Assembly (NCBI RefSeq): GCF_001921825.1
Contig: NZ_MSJL01000020.1
Coordinates: 1 to 41,926 of the forward strand
Reading direction: 5' to 3'
Length of the DNA stretch: 41,926 nt
From: Streptococcus acidominimus
Lineage (GTDB): Bacteria; Bacillota; Bacilli; Lactobacillales; Streptococcaceae
Shown: positions 35,928 through 41,926 of the stretch, piece after piece
Position numbering within the stretch: the stretch's first letter is position 1
How the letters are laid out: every line of letters starts with the position of its first letter
Made by a program: the position numbers and the translations under genes
Notes under the pieces: model-generated
Database searches by the model: none
What the model was told of the DNA's origin: nothing
The model's input: only the letters and a program-made list of their open reading frames with translations

Positions 35928-36569
35928 ATGATAACTATTTATTTTGGAAATGATAATACTCTTAATGAATCTATTAGAACTCGCCTAGAGATTTATCAAA
36001 TTGATTATCAGGAATATACAAGTGCCGATATTTATTTTTCTATATTGATGAGTTTATTCTCAAAAATGACTGATATGTTTGACTTACTAAATCCTCGATT
36101 GATAAGTTACAAGCTAGATAACAAATTGACTATGAGTCAGTTTATCCAAAAGGTACTATCAGACCGAGATAATCGCTTGAAGTTACCGATAGCTGTTACA
36201 GAAAAAGGAGTCTTCCCTTGTTTCACTCCTGAAGAAGTCTCCATGTTTCGTTCTAAAGAATTTAGAAAAGCTGAAAAACTTCATTTGTTCAAGGAGTTAG
36301 AGAAAATTGATAATGGTCGTTTATTTTGGCGAAACTTTGAACGCTTTCGCATGCAATCTGAGCTACGTTGGTTTGAACTGAATGAATTACTATTTACTGA
36401 TGTGTCTAATGATTTGGGAGAAATCAAAAAAGCCAAAGATCGTTTCTTTAGCTACAAGAAAAATAAGGAAGTTCCACCAGATGAAATTGTTGAAAAAATC
36501 TGCAAAATATTTTTAGTTGACCGAGAAGAGTTTTTCAAAAAATCTATTTCGAATTTACAAAATTTCTAG
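35928..36569 (+). CDS. Spx/ArsC-like domain joined to an XRE-like HTH, CxxC absent
   Basis: The 213-aa protein appears to have two parts. Residues 1-115 follow the Spx/ArsC thioredoxin-like pattern: MITIYFGNDN at the first strand, ESIRTRLE in the first helix, and RLKLPIAVTEKGV with TPEEVSMF where Spx has LRRPIIIDEK and NEDEIRRF. The Spx redox cysteines 10 and 13 are Asn10 and Asn13 here. Residues about 132-206 read like a diverged Cro/CI HTH (FWRNFERFRMQSEL, NKEVPPDEIVEKICKIF). It could be a redox-blind RNA polymerase regulator or a replication accessory protein. It starts at ATG 35928 after GAGGTG, coupled to the RepA_N gene. Confidence 0.55.
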   Translation: MITIYFGNDNTLNESIRTRLEIYQIDYQEYTSADIYFSILMSLFSKMTDMFDLLNPRLISYKLDNKLTMSQFIQKVLSDRDNRLKLPIAVTEKGVFPCFTPEEVSMFRSKEFRKAEKLHLFKELEKIDNGRLFWRNFERFRMQSELRWFELNELLFTDVSNDLGEIKKAKDRFFSYKKNKEVPPDEIVEKICKIFLVDREEFFKKSISNLQNF

Positions 36570-36862
36570 TTAAAAACATTTATGAAAACAGTTATGAAAA
36601 TATTTTGAAAACATAGTTTTGAGGTCAGATTTTTAGGGGTTACGAAAAAATTATAACTGGGCGCCCTCTAACAGCCCGCTATGTGCACATCTGATGTGCA
36701 TTTACTACACCCGTTTTTTGGCAAGTTTGGCTGGAGCAAAATGAAAATGGTCCGACGAAGTCGGATCGGGGTTGCTCCCCCGAGAATGTCATTTTACGTA
36801 GGCCTTTACGCAGTCAAAAAAATTGGCGCCGATAGGCGACCAAGAAAAGAAAGGAGTCTTGT
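36570..36862. other. Structured control region upstream of the Rep gene, candidate replication origin
   Basis: No gene. Short iterated motifs TTATGAAAACA / TTATGAAAATA / TTTGAAAACA lie at 36580-36613. A palindrome TGCACATC-T-GATGTGCA lies at 36684-36700. Two adjacent hairpins, TCCGAC-gaa-GTCGGA (about 36751-36765) and CGGGG-ttgct-CCCCG, are bounded by AAAATG and CATTTT. Iterons plus hairpins just before an initiator gene suggest a double-strand origin, which I cannot confirm. Confidence 0.45.
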
Positions 36863-37708
36863 TTGGAATTAAAAGTTAGCTTAGACAATATTACGATAAC
36901 AGCTTACATCAAATCATACAAGCTCCTAGGCTTAAAAAGATTGGTTGAAGGTCATACAGCTATTATTATTCAAACTGCTATGACTGATATGTTCAGAGCT
37001 TACACAAAGGATGGAGGTCAAGTTGTGCTCCACATGGAATATGACAAAATAAAAGGACAAGCCTTTAATGCTCGCCCTTTCCGTTTGGAGTTCAACCCTA
37101 ATAAACTCCGTTCAGTAGATACTGAAATTATAGACACTATTATACCATATCTTGAAGATATTTCAATATCTCGTGCTGACTTAGCTTTTGATTTGTTTGA
37201 GGTTGATTGTAGTGAGTTTGTGCTAGAGAAAAAAGGGCGCCCCACTGCGACCAAAGAATTTCGTTCAGATACTGGAAAACTAGAAACGAAGTATTTAGGT
37301 GCTTCTCGCTCGGAAAAACAGGTTAGGCTGTATAACAAGAAAAAAGAGCAACTAGAAAATGGGACTGACAAAGAAAAGGAATTTGCAAGTCAATTTAAGC
37401 ATTGGTGGCGATTGGAATTTCAGTTAAGAAGTCGTTCAGTTGAGGAGATATTCGAGGTTATCAATACTGTTGTTTTTAAACCATTCAAATTTGAAGGTTT
37501 ACCTGTTGAAACTCAGATCTATCTTGTAGCTCTTACACGAGATAAAAATATCTGGAAGCAACTACACAGAAACACACGAGCAAAATACAAAAAGATTTTA
37601 GAAACCTATCAAACATCAGATATTGATTATTTAGGTTTGCTAAAAGACTTGTTGAAATATGAGCGACCAAGACTTGAAAAACAATTAGCCTATTATGGTG
37701 GTCGGTAG
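36863..37708 (+). CDS. rep: Rolling-circle replication initiator (Rep_trans family)
   Basis: The 281-aa protein shows the Rep_trans/replication-initiation-factor signature: ISISRADLAFDL (about 100-111), KYLGASRSEKQVRLYNKK with the predicted nicking Tyr157, and WWRLEFQLRS (181-190). It would nick an origin and allow the excised circle to replicate by rolling circle. It starts at TTG 36863, with AAAGGAG 6 nt upstream and no competing ATG. Extrachromosomal replication would help the element survive excision and transfer. Confidence 0.82.
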   Translation: MELKVSLDNITITAYIKSYKLLGLKRLVEGHTAIIIQTAMTDMFRAYTKDGGQVVLHMEYDKIKGQAFNARPFRLEFNPNKLRSVDTEIIDTIIPYLEDISISRADLAFDLFEVDCSEFVLEKKGRPTATKEFRSDTGKLETKYLGASRSEKQVRLYNKKKEQLENGTDKEKEFASQFKHWWRLEFQLRSRSVEEIFEVINTVVFKPFKFEGLPVETQIYLVALTRDKNIWKQLHRNTRAKYKKILETYQTSDIDYLGLLKDLLKYERPRLEKQLAYYGGR

Positions 37709-37739
37709 ATTGTCGGACAATGCGAAGCGTACGACCTTT

Positions 37740-37834
37740 GGCACTGATTAAGTGCCTTACTCGCTTCGGCGAGTATAATCGAAACTCCTCTTGTGGCTCG
37801 AGAGGTGGTTCGAAGTCGCTCCCGTATTCGGAGC
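37740..37834. other. Run of stem-loops, candidate single-strand origin
   Basis: Four successive hairpins lie in a gene-free stretch: GGCACT-AGTGCC (37740-37756), ACTCGC-GCGAGT (37759-37774), CGAAACTCCTCT-AGAGGTGGTTCG (37780-37812) and GCTCCCG-CGGAGC (37818-37834). Position between rep and mob, next to oriT, fits the single-strand origins of rolling-circle plasmids. The assignment is inferred. Confidence 0.4.
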
Positions 37835-37878
37835 GAAAAGCTGTCTGCAAGACCCTTCGGAGAACGCACATTTACGGA

Positions 37879-37907
37879 GTAAAGTGTAGTGCGTTACACT
37901 TTACATG
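37879..37907 (+). other. oriT: oriT of pMV158/MobV type
   Basis: GTAAAGTGTA-gtgcg-TTACACTTTACATG has the inverted repeat and the TAGTG(T/C)G^TTA nick context of the pMV158 family. The predicted nick lies between 37893 and 37894. It is 112 bp upstream of the MobV gene, as in the plasmids. Two further hairpins (37959-37982, 37983-38004) separate it from the mob ribosome site. Confidence 0.85.
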
Positions 37908-38019
37908 GAAGTAGTGCCGACCCTTCAGGAAAAAATCTTGCCTATGGGTTGCTTATTTCTGGTGGCAATTATCCGCCACCAGCTCGGCGACCTTTTGAGC
38001 CGAGAAAGGAGAAAAATCA

Positions 38020-39324
38020 ATGAGTTATGCAGTAGCTAGAATGGTCAAATACAAATCTGGTAATCTCGGTGGTGCTTATCGCCATAATGAACGTGTTTTT
38101 GAAAATCATTCAAACAAGGATATTGACCCCGAACGAAGTCATCTAAATTATGAGTTAACAGACCGTGACCGCTCTATTCCCTACGACAAACAAATAAAAA
38201 AGTATGTCAATGACAATAAACTATCTAAACGTGCTATTCGGAAAGATGCTGTATTGTGCAATGAATGGATTATCACATCTGATAAGGCATTTTTTGAGGA
38301 TATGAGCCAGGAGCAGACGAAAGAATTTTTTGAGACTGCTAAAAATTTCTTTGCAGAAAGATACGGAGAACAGAATATAGCTTATGCCATGGTACATCTT
38401 GACGAAAGTACCCCACACATGCACCTTGGACTTGTACCACTGAAAGATGGGAAGCTTAGCTCAAAAGCTTTATTTGGTCATAAGGAACAGCTTAAGGAAA
38501 TCCAGGAGGAGTTTCCAAAATACCTGAATGATAAAGGGTACACTTTACAACGTGGAGAGGTTGATAGTGAGAAAAAACATCTTGATACTGCTGAATATAA
38601 GGAGAAGCAACGATTGCTTGATGATGTCGAGCAACGACTATCTGAAAAACAAGATAAGTTAGAGCAGATAAGCCAGAAAATAAACCAGCTAGAGTTGACT
38701 GTTTCAGAAAAAGAGCAACTGCTCCGGCATTTGGAGCAGAAGGAGTGGCATACTCTCGAAGAGTTGAAGCAATACGAAAAAGAAATAGAGACCTTAGCTG
38801 AAAGTTTAACTGATTTGAAAGAGGTTGAGCCTTTAGGATTTAGGGAGCTACACGCAGAAGGACTAGCAAAGCGTACACTTGACGGCAAACTAAAGATGAA
38901 TAGAGAAACCTATAATAGGCTATATCAGACTGCTTCTAAAAATGCGACAAATAACGTTAGACTGAGGCAGGACAGGAATGCTTTAGAGCATAAACTGAAT
39001 AAGTCTCTAAAAGACCAGAACAATCTAGCTAAATCATTGATAAAAAGTGAAAAGTTACTAACAGAAAACAAGGAATTGAAGTCTGAAGTTGATAGGCTCC
39101 AGCATGAAAATAAGGGGCTTAAACAACAGATGGACCGCTTGACTGATAGGCTTAAAGCTGTGAATCAAAAGTTGGCTCTTTGGCGTAAGAATGCTAAAAA
39201 GTATTTGCCAGAAAAAGAATTCCGCTCTACTATGAGACTAGCTAATCAAATACGACCGCCTAAACTAAATATAGTGACGGCAGTCAAAACGATAAAAAAT
39301 ATAATTGAGAAAAACTTATTTTAA
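38020..39324 (+). CDS. mob: MobV-family relaxase (Mob/Pre)
   Basis: The 434-aa relaxase nicks oriT and pilots the strand during mobilization. It has the MobV signature: catalytic His22 with HNER (22-25) and the metal motif HLDESTPHMH, giving His126, Glu129, His133 and His135, the same numbering as MobM of pMV158. Residues about 190-395 form long coiled-coil stretches, typical of the C-terminal dimer/membrane-associated part. AAAGGAG precedes the ATG. Being mobilizable in trans, it needs a helper's coupling protein and channel. Confidence 0.95.
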   Translation: MSYAVARMVKYKSGNLGGAYRHNERVFENHSNKDIDPERSHLNYELTDRDRSIPYDKQIKKYVNDNKLSKRAIRKDAVLCNEWIITSDKAFFEDMSQEQTKEFFETAKNFFAERYGEQNIAYAMVHLDESTPHMHLGLVPLKDGKLSSKALFGHKEQLKEIQEEFPKYLNDKGYTLQRGEVDSEKKHLDTAEYKEKQRLLDDVEQRLSEKQDKLEQISQKINQLELTVSEKEQLLRHLEQKEWHTLEELKQYEKEIETLAESLTDLKEVEPLGFRELHAEGLAKRTLDGKLKMNRETYNRLYQTASKNATNNVRLRQDRNALEHKLNKSLKDQNNLAKSLIKSEKLLTENKELKSEVDRLQHENKGLKQQMDRLTDRLKAVNQKLALWRKNAKKYLPEKEFRSTMRLANQIRPPKLNIVTAVKTIKNIIEKNLF

Positions 39325-39344
39325 GCACTTTATGCCGTGAAAGT

Positions 39345-39431
39345 CTCTTGACAATAAGCTAGTCGGCAGGCTGAAAAGCTGACGACCGATCGCCGTAGGC
39401 TAAAAAAGACTAGGTTTCTTGTTGTCAAGAG
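39345..39431. other. Structured intergenic element after the relaxase gene
   Basis: CTCTTGACAA (39345-39354) pairs with TTGTCAAGAG (39422-39431). Nested inside, CTAGTC (39359-39364) pairs with GACTAG (39408-39413). It may be a terminator-like or processing structure, or an uncharacterised RNA. No ORF lies within it. Confidence 0.5.
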
Positions 39432-39463
39432 AACCATGGAATAAATAAACAAGGAGAAAGAAG

Positions 39464-39934
39464 ATGACTAATACTAACAAACCACTCGTTTATAAAATCC
39501 CACAGCCTAGCCCCTTTTCTGGTAAAGAATTAATAGGGTTCTTACAAGTTGCCCATAAAGCAGCAACTGGAGATTGTTTAGCTTCTGCCTACCCCTTTAA
39601 TATCATTGAATCGTTGATTTTAGAGGATGAACAAGGTCAGGAATTTTGGACGAAAGACTTGTCTATCAATGTTTTAGAGATACATCTTAAGGATAATTAC
39701 AATATTCGTTTCCTTCGAAAAGATTCCGACCTTTATATCATCATTGAAGACCTTGATACCTTCAAAGTAGGGTTCAATAAGCTTGTAGAGGATTTAACTA
39801 ATCCTGATAAGAAATACTTGATTTATCATGATTTTATTAAGACTTACCGCAATATGCTTCCTCATGAAAAAATAGAATTTTATCAGAAAAAAATGCGTGA
39901 GGAAATCGCCCGCAAAAAGTCTAGTAAGAAGTAA
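39464..39934 (+). CDS. Hypothetical element protein
   Basis: The 156-aa soluble protein has mixed alpha/beta composition and a basic C-terminus (REEIARKKSSKK). No signal peptide, membrane segment or recognisable motif. AAGGAG lies about 10 nt before the ATG. Position between the relaxase and the toxin-antitoxin module suggests an accessory protein of the element; function unknown. Confidence 0.65.
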   Translation: MTNTNKPLVYKIPQPSPFSGKELIGFLQVAHKAATGDCLASAYPFNIIESLILEDEQGQEFWTKDLSINVLEIHLKDNYNIRFLRKDSDLYIIIEDLDTFKVGFNKLVEDLTNPDKKYLIYHDFIKTYRNMLPHEKIEFYQKKMREEIARKKSSKK

Positions 39935-39938
39935 CCTG

Positions 39939-40073
39939 TGGTATAATATTTAGTGAGGAGATAACGCTATGAGAAAAACGCTATTTGGTTGGATGATTGC
40001 ATTTTCTGTATTACGCTTTTTTGGCCGTTCTGTGAGACAGTCGAATAAGGCGTTGCGTCGCTTATTGCGATAA
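39939..40073 (+). CDS. 34-aa cationic membrane peptide gene with its own promoter
   Basis: ATG 39969 to TAA 40071-40073 encodes MRKTLFGWMIAFSVLRFFGR followed by a basic tail rich in Arg (SVRQSNKALRRLLR), about nine positive and no negative charges. The feature start includes the extended -10 TG-G-TATAAT (39939-39947), which is followed by GAGGAG 8 nt before the ATG. A terminator follows directly. The shape (one hydrophobic helix and a cationic amphipathic tail) is that of small membrane toxins or bacteriocin-like peptides. Function unproven. Confidence 0.55.
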
Positions 40074-40082
40074 CGACACTTT

Positions 40083-40111
40083 AAAAGCCTTGGCAATATG
40101 CTAAGGCTTTT
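40083..40111. terminator. Bidirectional terminator between the peptide gene and the toxin gene
   Basis: AAAAGCCTT pairs with AAGGCTTTT around an 11-nt loop, with A and T tracts on both sides. It serves the plus-strand small gene and the minus-strand toxin gene ending at 40117. Confidence 0.85.
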
Positions 40112-40116
40112 GATTG

Positions 40117-40452
40117 TTATTTAAACAATTTCATATAGTCGCTTCGAGTAGGAAGCAAGTAATCAATAACGACCCTATTCTCTTCCTCCTCAATGTGATA
40201 AAGGACAATATAATCTTTACTTAGGGTATAGCCTCTAGTGCTGTGGTACTTACTGATTTTTGAACCATATTTTTCATCGGCATCAAAACCAACTTCAGGG
40301 AAAACCTCGAGTTTTTCTATGTCGCTAATGATTTGCTCCATTTTACGCTGACCTGATGTCGAGGAATAGTTTTGAGAAATATAATCACGAATTTCCTTTA
40401 ACTTCTCTAAAACATCAGGAGCATAGATAATCTGATATTTCTTATAGTCCAA
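40117..40452 (-). CDS. RelE/ParE-family toxin
   Basis: The 111-aa protein of the RelE/ParE superfamily begins YQIIYAPDVLEKLKEIRDYI and ends in VIDYLLPTRSDYMKLF. Typical core motifs are YKKYQI, a helical hairpin, and the strand VLYHIEEEENRVVI. RelE members cut mRNA on ribosomes and ParE members poison gyrase; these cannot be told apart here. Its start overlaps the antitoxin end by 11 nt, the usual coupling. Confidence 0.85.
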   Translation of the reverse strand: MDYKKYQIIYAPDVLEKLKEIRDYISQNYSSTSGQRKMEQIISDIEKLEVFPEVGFDADEKYGSKISKYHSTRGYTLSKDYIVLYHIEEEENRVVIDYLLPTRSDYMKLFK

Positions 40453-40729
40453 GTTCAGACCTCACTTCTTCAGAGGTATAAAACTTTCCTTGACGAACAT
40501 CTTCAATATTTTTGTTGATTTCAGCTTGAAATTGCTTGAAAAGTTTTTCTTTCTCTAGCTCCTCCTCTGTCAATAAGTCAACCTCATTTGTGACAACGAC
40601 ATTTTGAAGGAATAATCTTAAAGCAGATGATAAGGTTAAATTTTTTTTGTTTAATACTGTCATTGCTTCGCTTACCAATTCTTTGTTAGCTTGGAATGTG
40701 ACAGCTCTATTTTTTTCTACTGTAACCAT
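40442..40729 (-). CDS. RelB/DinJ-family antitoxin
   Basis: The 95-aa protein has a ribbon-helix-helix N-terminus (AVTFQANKELVSEAMTVL, LTLSSALRLFLQNVV) and an acidic toxin-neutralising tail. It would repress its own promoter and bind the downstream toxin. On the minus strand a TTGACC (40781-40786), 16-bp spacer, TATAAT (40759-40764) promoter drives the pair. The pair likely stabilises the element. Confidence 0.88.
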   Translation of the reverse strand: MVTVEKNRAVTFQANKELVSEAMTVLNKKNLTLSSALRLFLQNVVVTNEVDLLTEEELEKEKLFKQFQAEINKNIEDVRQGKFYTSEEVRSELGL

Positions 40730-40851
40730 ATTATGTACCTCTTTATGTAATTTATTTAATTATATCATATACATAAAAAAGGTCAATAAAAAATCCCAAC
40801 TGATTGAGATAGCTTTCGTTTATTTTATAAGCTCCGAAACTACAGAAAATT

Positions 40852-40868
40852 GATACCTTTTTGATACC
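40852..40868. repeat. Right arm-type GATACC pair
   Basis: GATACC-TTTTT-GATACC lies about 100 bp inside the right core and mirrors the pair at 32904-32921. Between here and attR there is AT-rich sequence without a gene. Confidence 0.45.
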
Positions 40869-40971
40869 GTTTAGGTTTAAATATTTGTCTATAAATAAGA
40901 ATTTTAGTGATTTTTCATTTTAGAAACGTTGATTTTAAAGGGTTTTGGATTTAAATAACAGAATGAGCCAA

Positions 40972-41022
40972 AAACCAGGTCTTAAGAAAGCTCGTAAAGC
41001 TAGCCAGTTCTCAAAACGTTAA
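40972..41022 (+). repeat. Right attachment core (attR) and displaced rpsI 3' end
   Basis: The first 30 bp equal attL. The following 21 bp continue in the rpsI frame to TAA at 41020-41022 and encode the same SQFSKR tail, but Ser is AGC instead of TCA and Gln is CAG instead of CAA. This is most simply the host's original rpsI end, pushed aside by integration. Confidence 0.85.
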
Positions 41023-41058
41023 TACAAACGTTACTGTGTCAATCTTCAGCGGAGCTTT

Positions 41059-41077
41059 TTGGTTCAAGTTGGTTCAA
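41059..41077. repeat. TTGGTTCAA direct repeats by the second integrase
   Basis: Two copies of TTGGTTCAA, 10 bp apart (41059 and 41069), overlap the end of the integrase remnant. They sit where the GATACC pair sits next to the first integrase and may be arm sites of the older element. Confidence 0.4.
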
Positions 41078-41579
41078 ATTGTTTCGCTGCTTAGAGAAGA
41101 TAATAAATTTAAGGCATCGGCATCTTGCTGGTGCTTTTTTTCTGGCATTAGCTCTAAGTAATAGTTTTGTGTAGTTTGAATATTGCAGTGTCCAAGTCGT
41201 TTGGATACATAAACAATATCAATTCCTTTTGAGAACAAAAATGATGCATGAGTGTCTCGTAAACCATGAAAGGTTGTTTCAGGTATATCTAATTGCTTGA
41301 GTAGATGTTTCAAGCGATAAGCCTGTTTGAAGTTATCGGTATCAAAAATATATCCATTAGATTTGACAGGAATTTTTTGTAACAGCTTATAGATTTCTGG
41401 GTTGATACTTCTCTGTTTGAGAGTTGCTTTCCTTTTCCTTTCTCTAATTCCATTTCTAAAGCCCATAACTCTGCTTCTGATTTTGTTTTAAAAGTTTGGA
41501 TTAACTTTTTATGTTGTCCATATTTGTATAGTGAAATTTGTACTTTATATTTTTTACCTACCTTTGTAATACTAGCCAT
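41074..41579 (-). pseudogene. Internally deleted tyrosine integrase remnant
   Basis: The N-terminal arm domain starts at 41579 (MASITKVGKKYKVQISLYK, KTKSEAELWALEMELEKGKG). In another frame, a C-terminal catalytic part follows (HGLRDTHASFL, LGHCNIQTTQNYY), to 41074. The core-binding domain and the first half of the catalytic domain, including the first catalytic Arg, are missing. By comparison with intact integrases about 190 residues were lost, with a frame change near 41400-41440. It sits just past a second rpsI 3' end, so it probably belonged to an older element at the same site. Confidence 0.8.
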
Positions 41580-41751
41580 TGTTCAATCCTTCTTTCTAAA
41601 AAAGATTGATAAACTACATCTGAATACAAATATATTATACATAGTTTTTTAGTAGTTATCAATTCTTTTCTTTTAAGGGGACCTCTAAAAACTTCCTAAA
41701 TTTCCCCAAAATGAGATAATTGGGGAATAAAAAGTAATGAGGAGATCTGTC

Positions 41752-41926
41752 ATGCATTTATTCACAGACGATGAAAAAATCTTGTCAAAACTATCAGAAA
41801 AAGGCAATCCCTTAGAACGTTTGGATGCCGTTATGGATTGGAATATCTTTCTTCCTTTGTTGTCAGAGTTATTCAGTCGTAAAGATAAAGTCATCAGTCG
41901 TGGCGGTCGTCCTCACCTAGACTATC
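41752..41926 (+). CDS. IS5-family transposase, N-terminal part (cut by window end)
   Basis: The 58-codon start of an ORF reads MHLFTDDEKILSKLSEKGNP, then LERLDAVMDWNIFLPLLSEL and RGGRPHLDY. This is the N-terminal layout of IS5-type transposases (residues before the DDE core). GAGGAG precedes the ATG. The insertion sequence's left end is probably near 41678-41700 (ACCTCTAAAAACTTCC), followed by a CCCC-GGGG hairpin. The catalytic part lies outside the window. The gap 41580-41751 holds nothing else. Confidence 0.7.
   Translation, partial: MHLFTDDEKILSKLSEKGNPLERLDAVMDWNIFLPLLSELFSRKDKVISRGGRPHLDY

Larger units (their letters stand above)
32777..41001. mobile_element. Integrative mobilizable element inserted in rpsI
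   Basis: The segment between two 30-bp direct repeats (unit length 8195 bp) carries an integrase, a repressor, an excisionase-like gene, replication genes, oriT, a MobV relaxase and a toxin-antitoxin pair. It has no conjugation machinery, VirB4-like or coupling protein genes. It is visibly more AT-rich than the flanking chromosome. The set fits an integrative mobilizable element that excises, possibly replicates by rolling circle, and moves with a helper ICE or conjugative plasmid. Confidence 0.88.

Noticed and set aside
32777..41001. Prophage or self-transmissible ICE
   Set aside because: There are no capsid, tail, lysis, VirB4-like or coupling protein genes. Relaxase, oriT and integrase alone define a mobilizable element.

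Overview
The window is low-GC Firmicute chromosome, almost certainly a Streptococcus of the viridans or suis type. The evidence is the PolC-type replicase, the MsmK-type sugar ATPase, Mini-III RNase next to cysS, the DhaS/DhaQ control module, a PyrR attenuator on uraA, and strong AAGGAG ribosome sites with TTGACA/TATAAT promoters. The species cannot be named from this sequence alone.

Layout. 1-118: the tail of a broken upstream gene, possibly a transposase. 245-3998: a dihydroxyacetone (Dha) locus, with dhaK-dhaL-dhaM on the minus strand and the regulators dhaS-dhaQ diverging on the plus strand around a DhaS-like operator. 3999-5030: over 1 kb of intergenic repeats. 5017-5989: an AT-rich islet with a secreted protein gene interrupted by one in-frame stop and a small two-helix membrane protein. 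6358-10752: polC. 11016-13905 (minus): a MarR regulator and a two-gene Opu-type betaine/choline importer. 14078-31670: housekeeping genes pepS, a GlsB/YeaQ-type membrane protein, def, rsuA, uraA, rpsO, pnp, cysE, cysS, mrnC, a PucR-like regulator, msmK, an aromatic-acid-exporter-like protein, rlmB, degV and a hypothetical gene. Repeat blocks and mRNA leader structures lie between them. 31831-32827: rplM-rpsI with an L13-type leader.

32777-41001 is an integrative mobilizable element of about 8.2 kb, inserted in the 3' end of rpsI. A 30-bp perfect direct repeat marks its ends. It encodes, in order: a tyrosine integrase and a CI-like repressor (minus strand), a divergent early operon under three evenly spaced operators, an excisionase-like protein, a short RepA_N-type protein, a Spx-like domain joined to an HTH and lacking the CxxC redox switch, a Rep_trans rolling-circle initiator, a pMV158-type oriT, a MobV relaxase, an unknown protein, a 34-aa cationic membrane peptide and a RelBE-like toxin-antitoxin pair. 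It has no mating-pair-formation genes, so it would depend on a helper conjugative system.

Beyond the element, 41074-41579 is the internally deleted remnant of a second rpsI-adjacent integrase, which suggests the site has been used more than once. The window ends inside an IS5-like transposase gene.

The most interesting items are the Spx-like/HTH protein of the element, the synonymous differences between the two rpsI 3' ends, the 34-aa peptide gene with its own promoter and terminator, the in-frame stop in the secreted protein gene, and several mRNA 5'-end architectures: a probably leaderless rlmB, a hairpin between Shine-Dalgarno and start in cysS, and a pnp leader hairpin at the transcription start.
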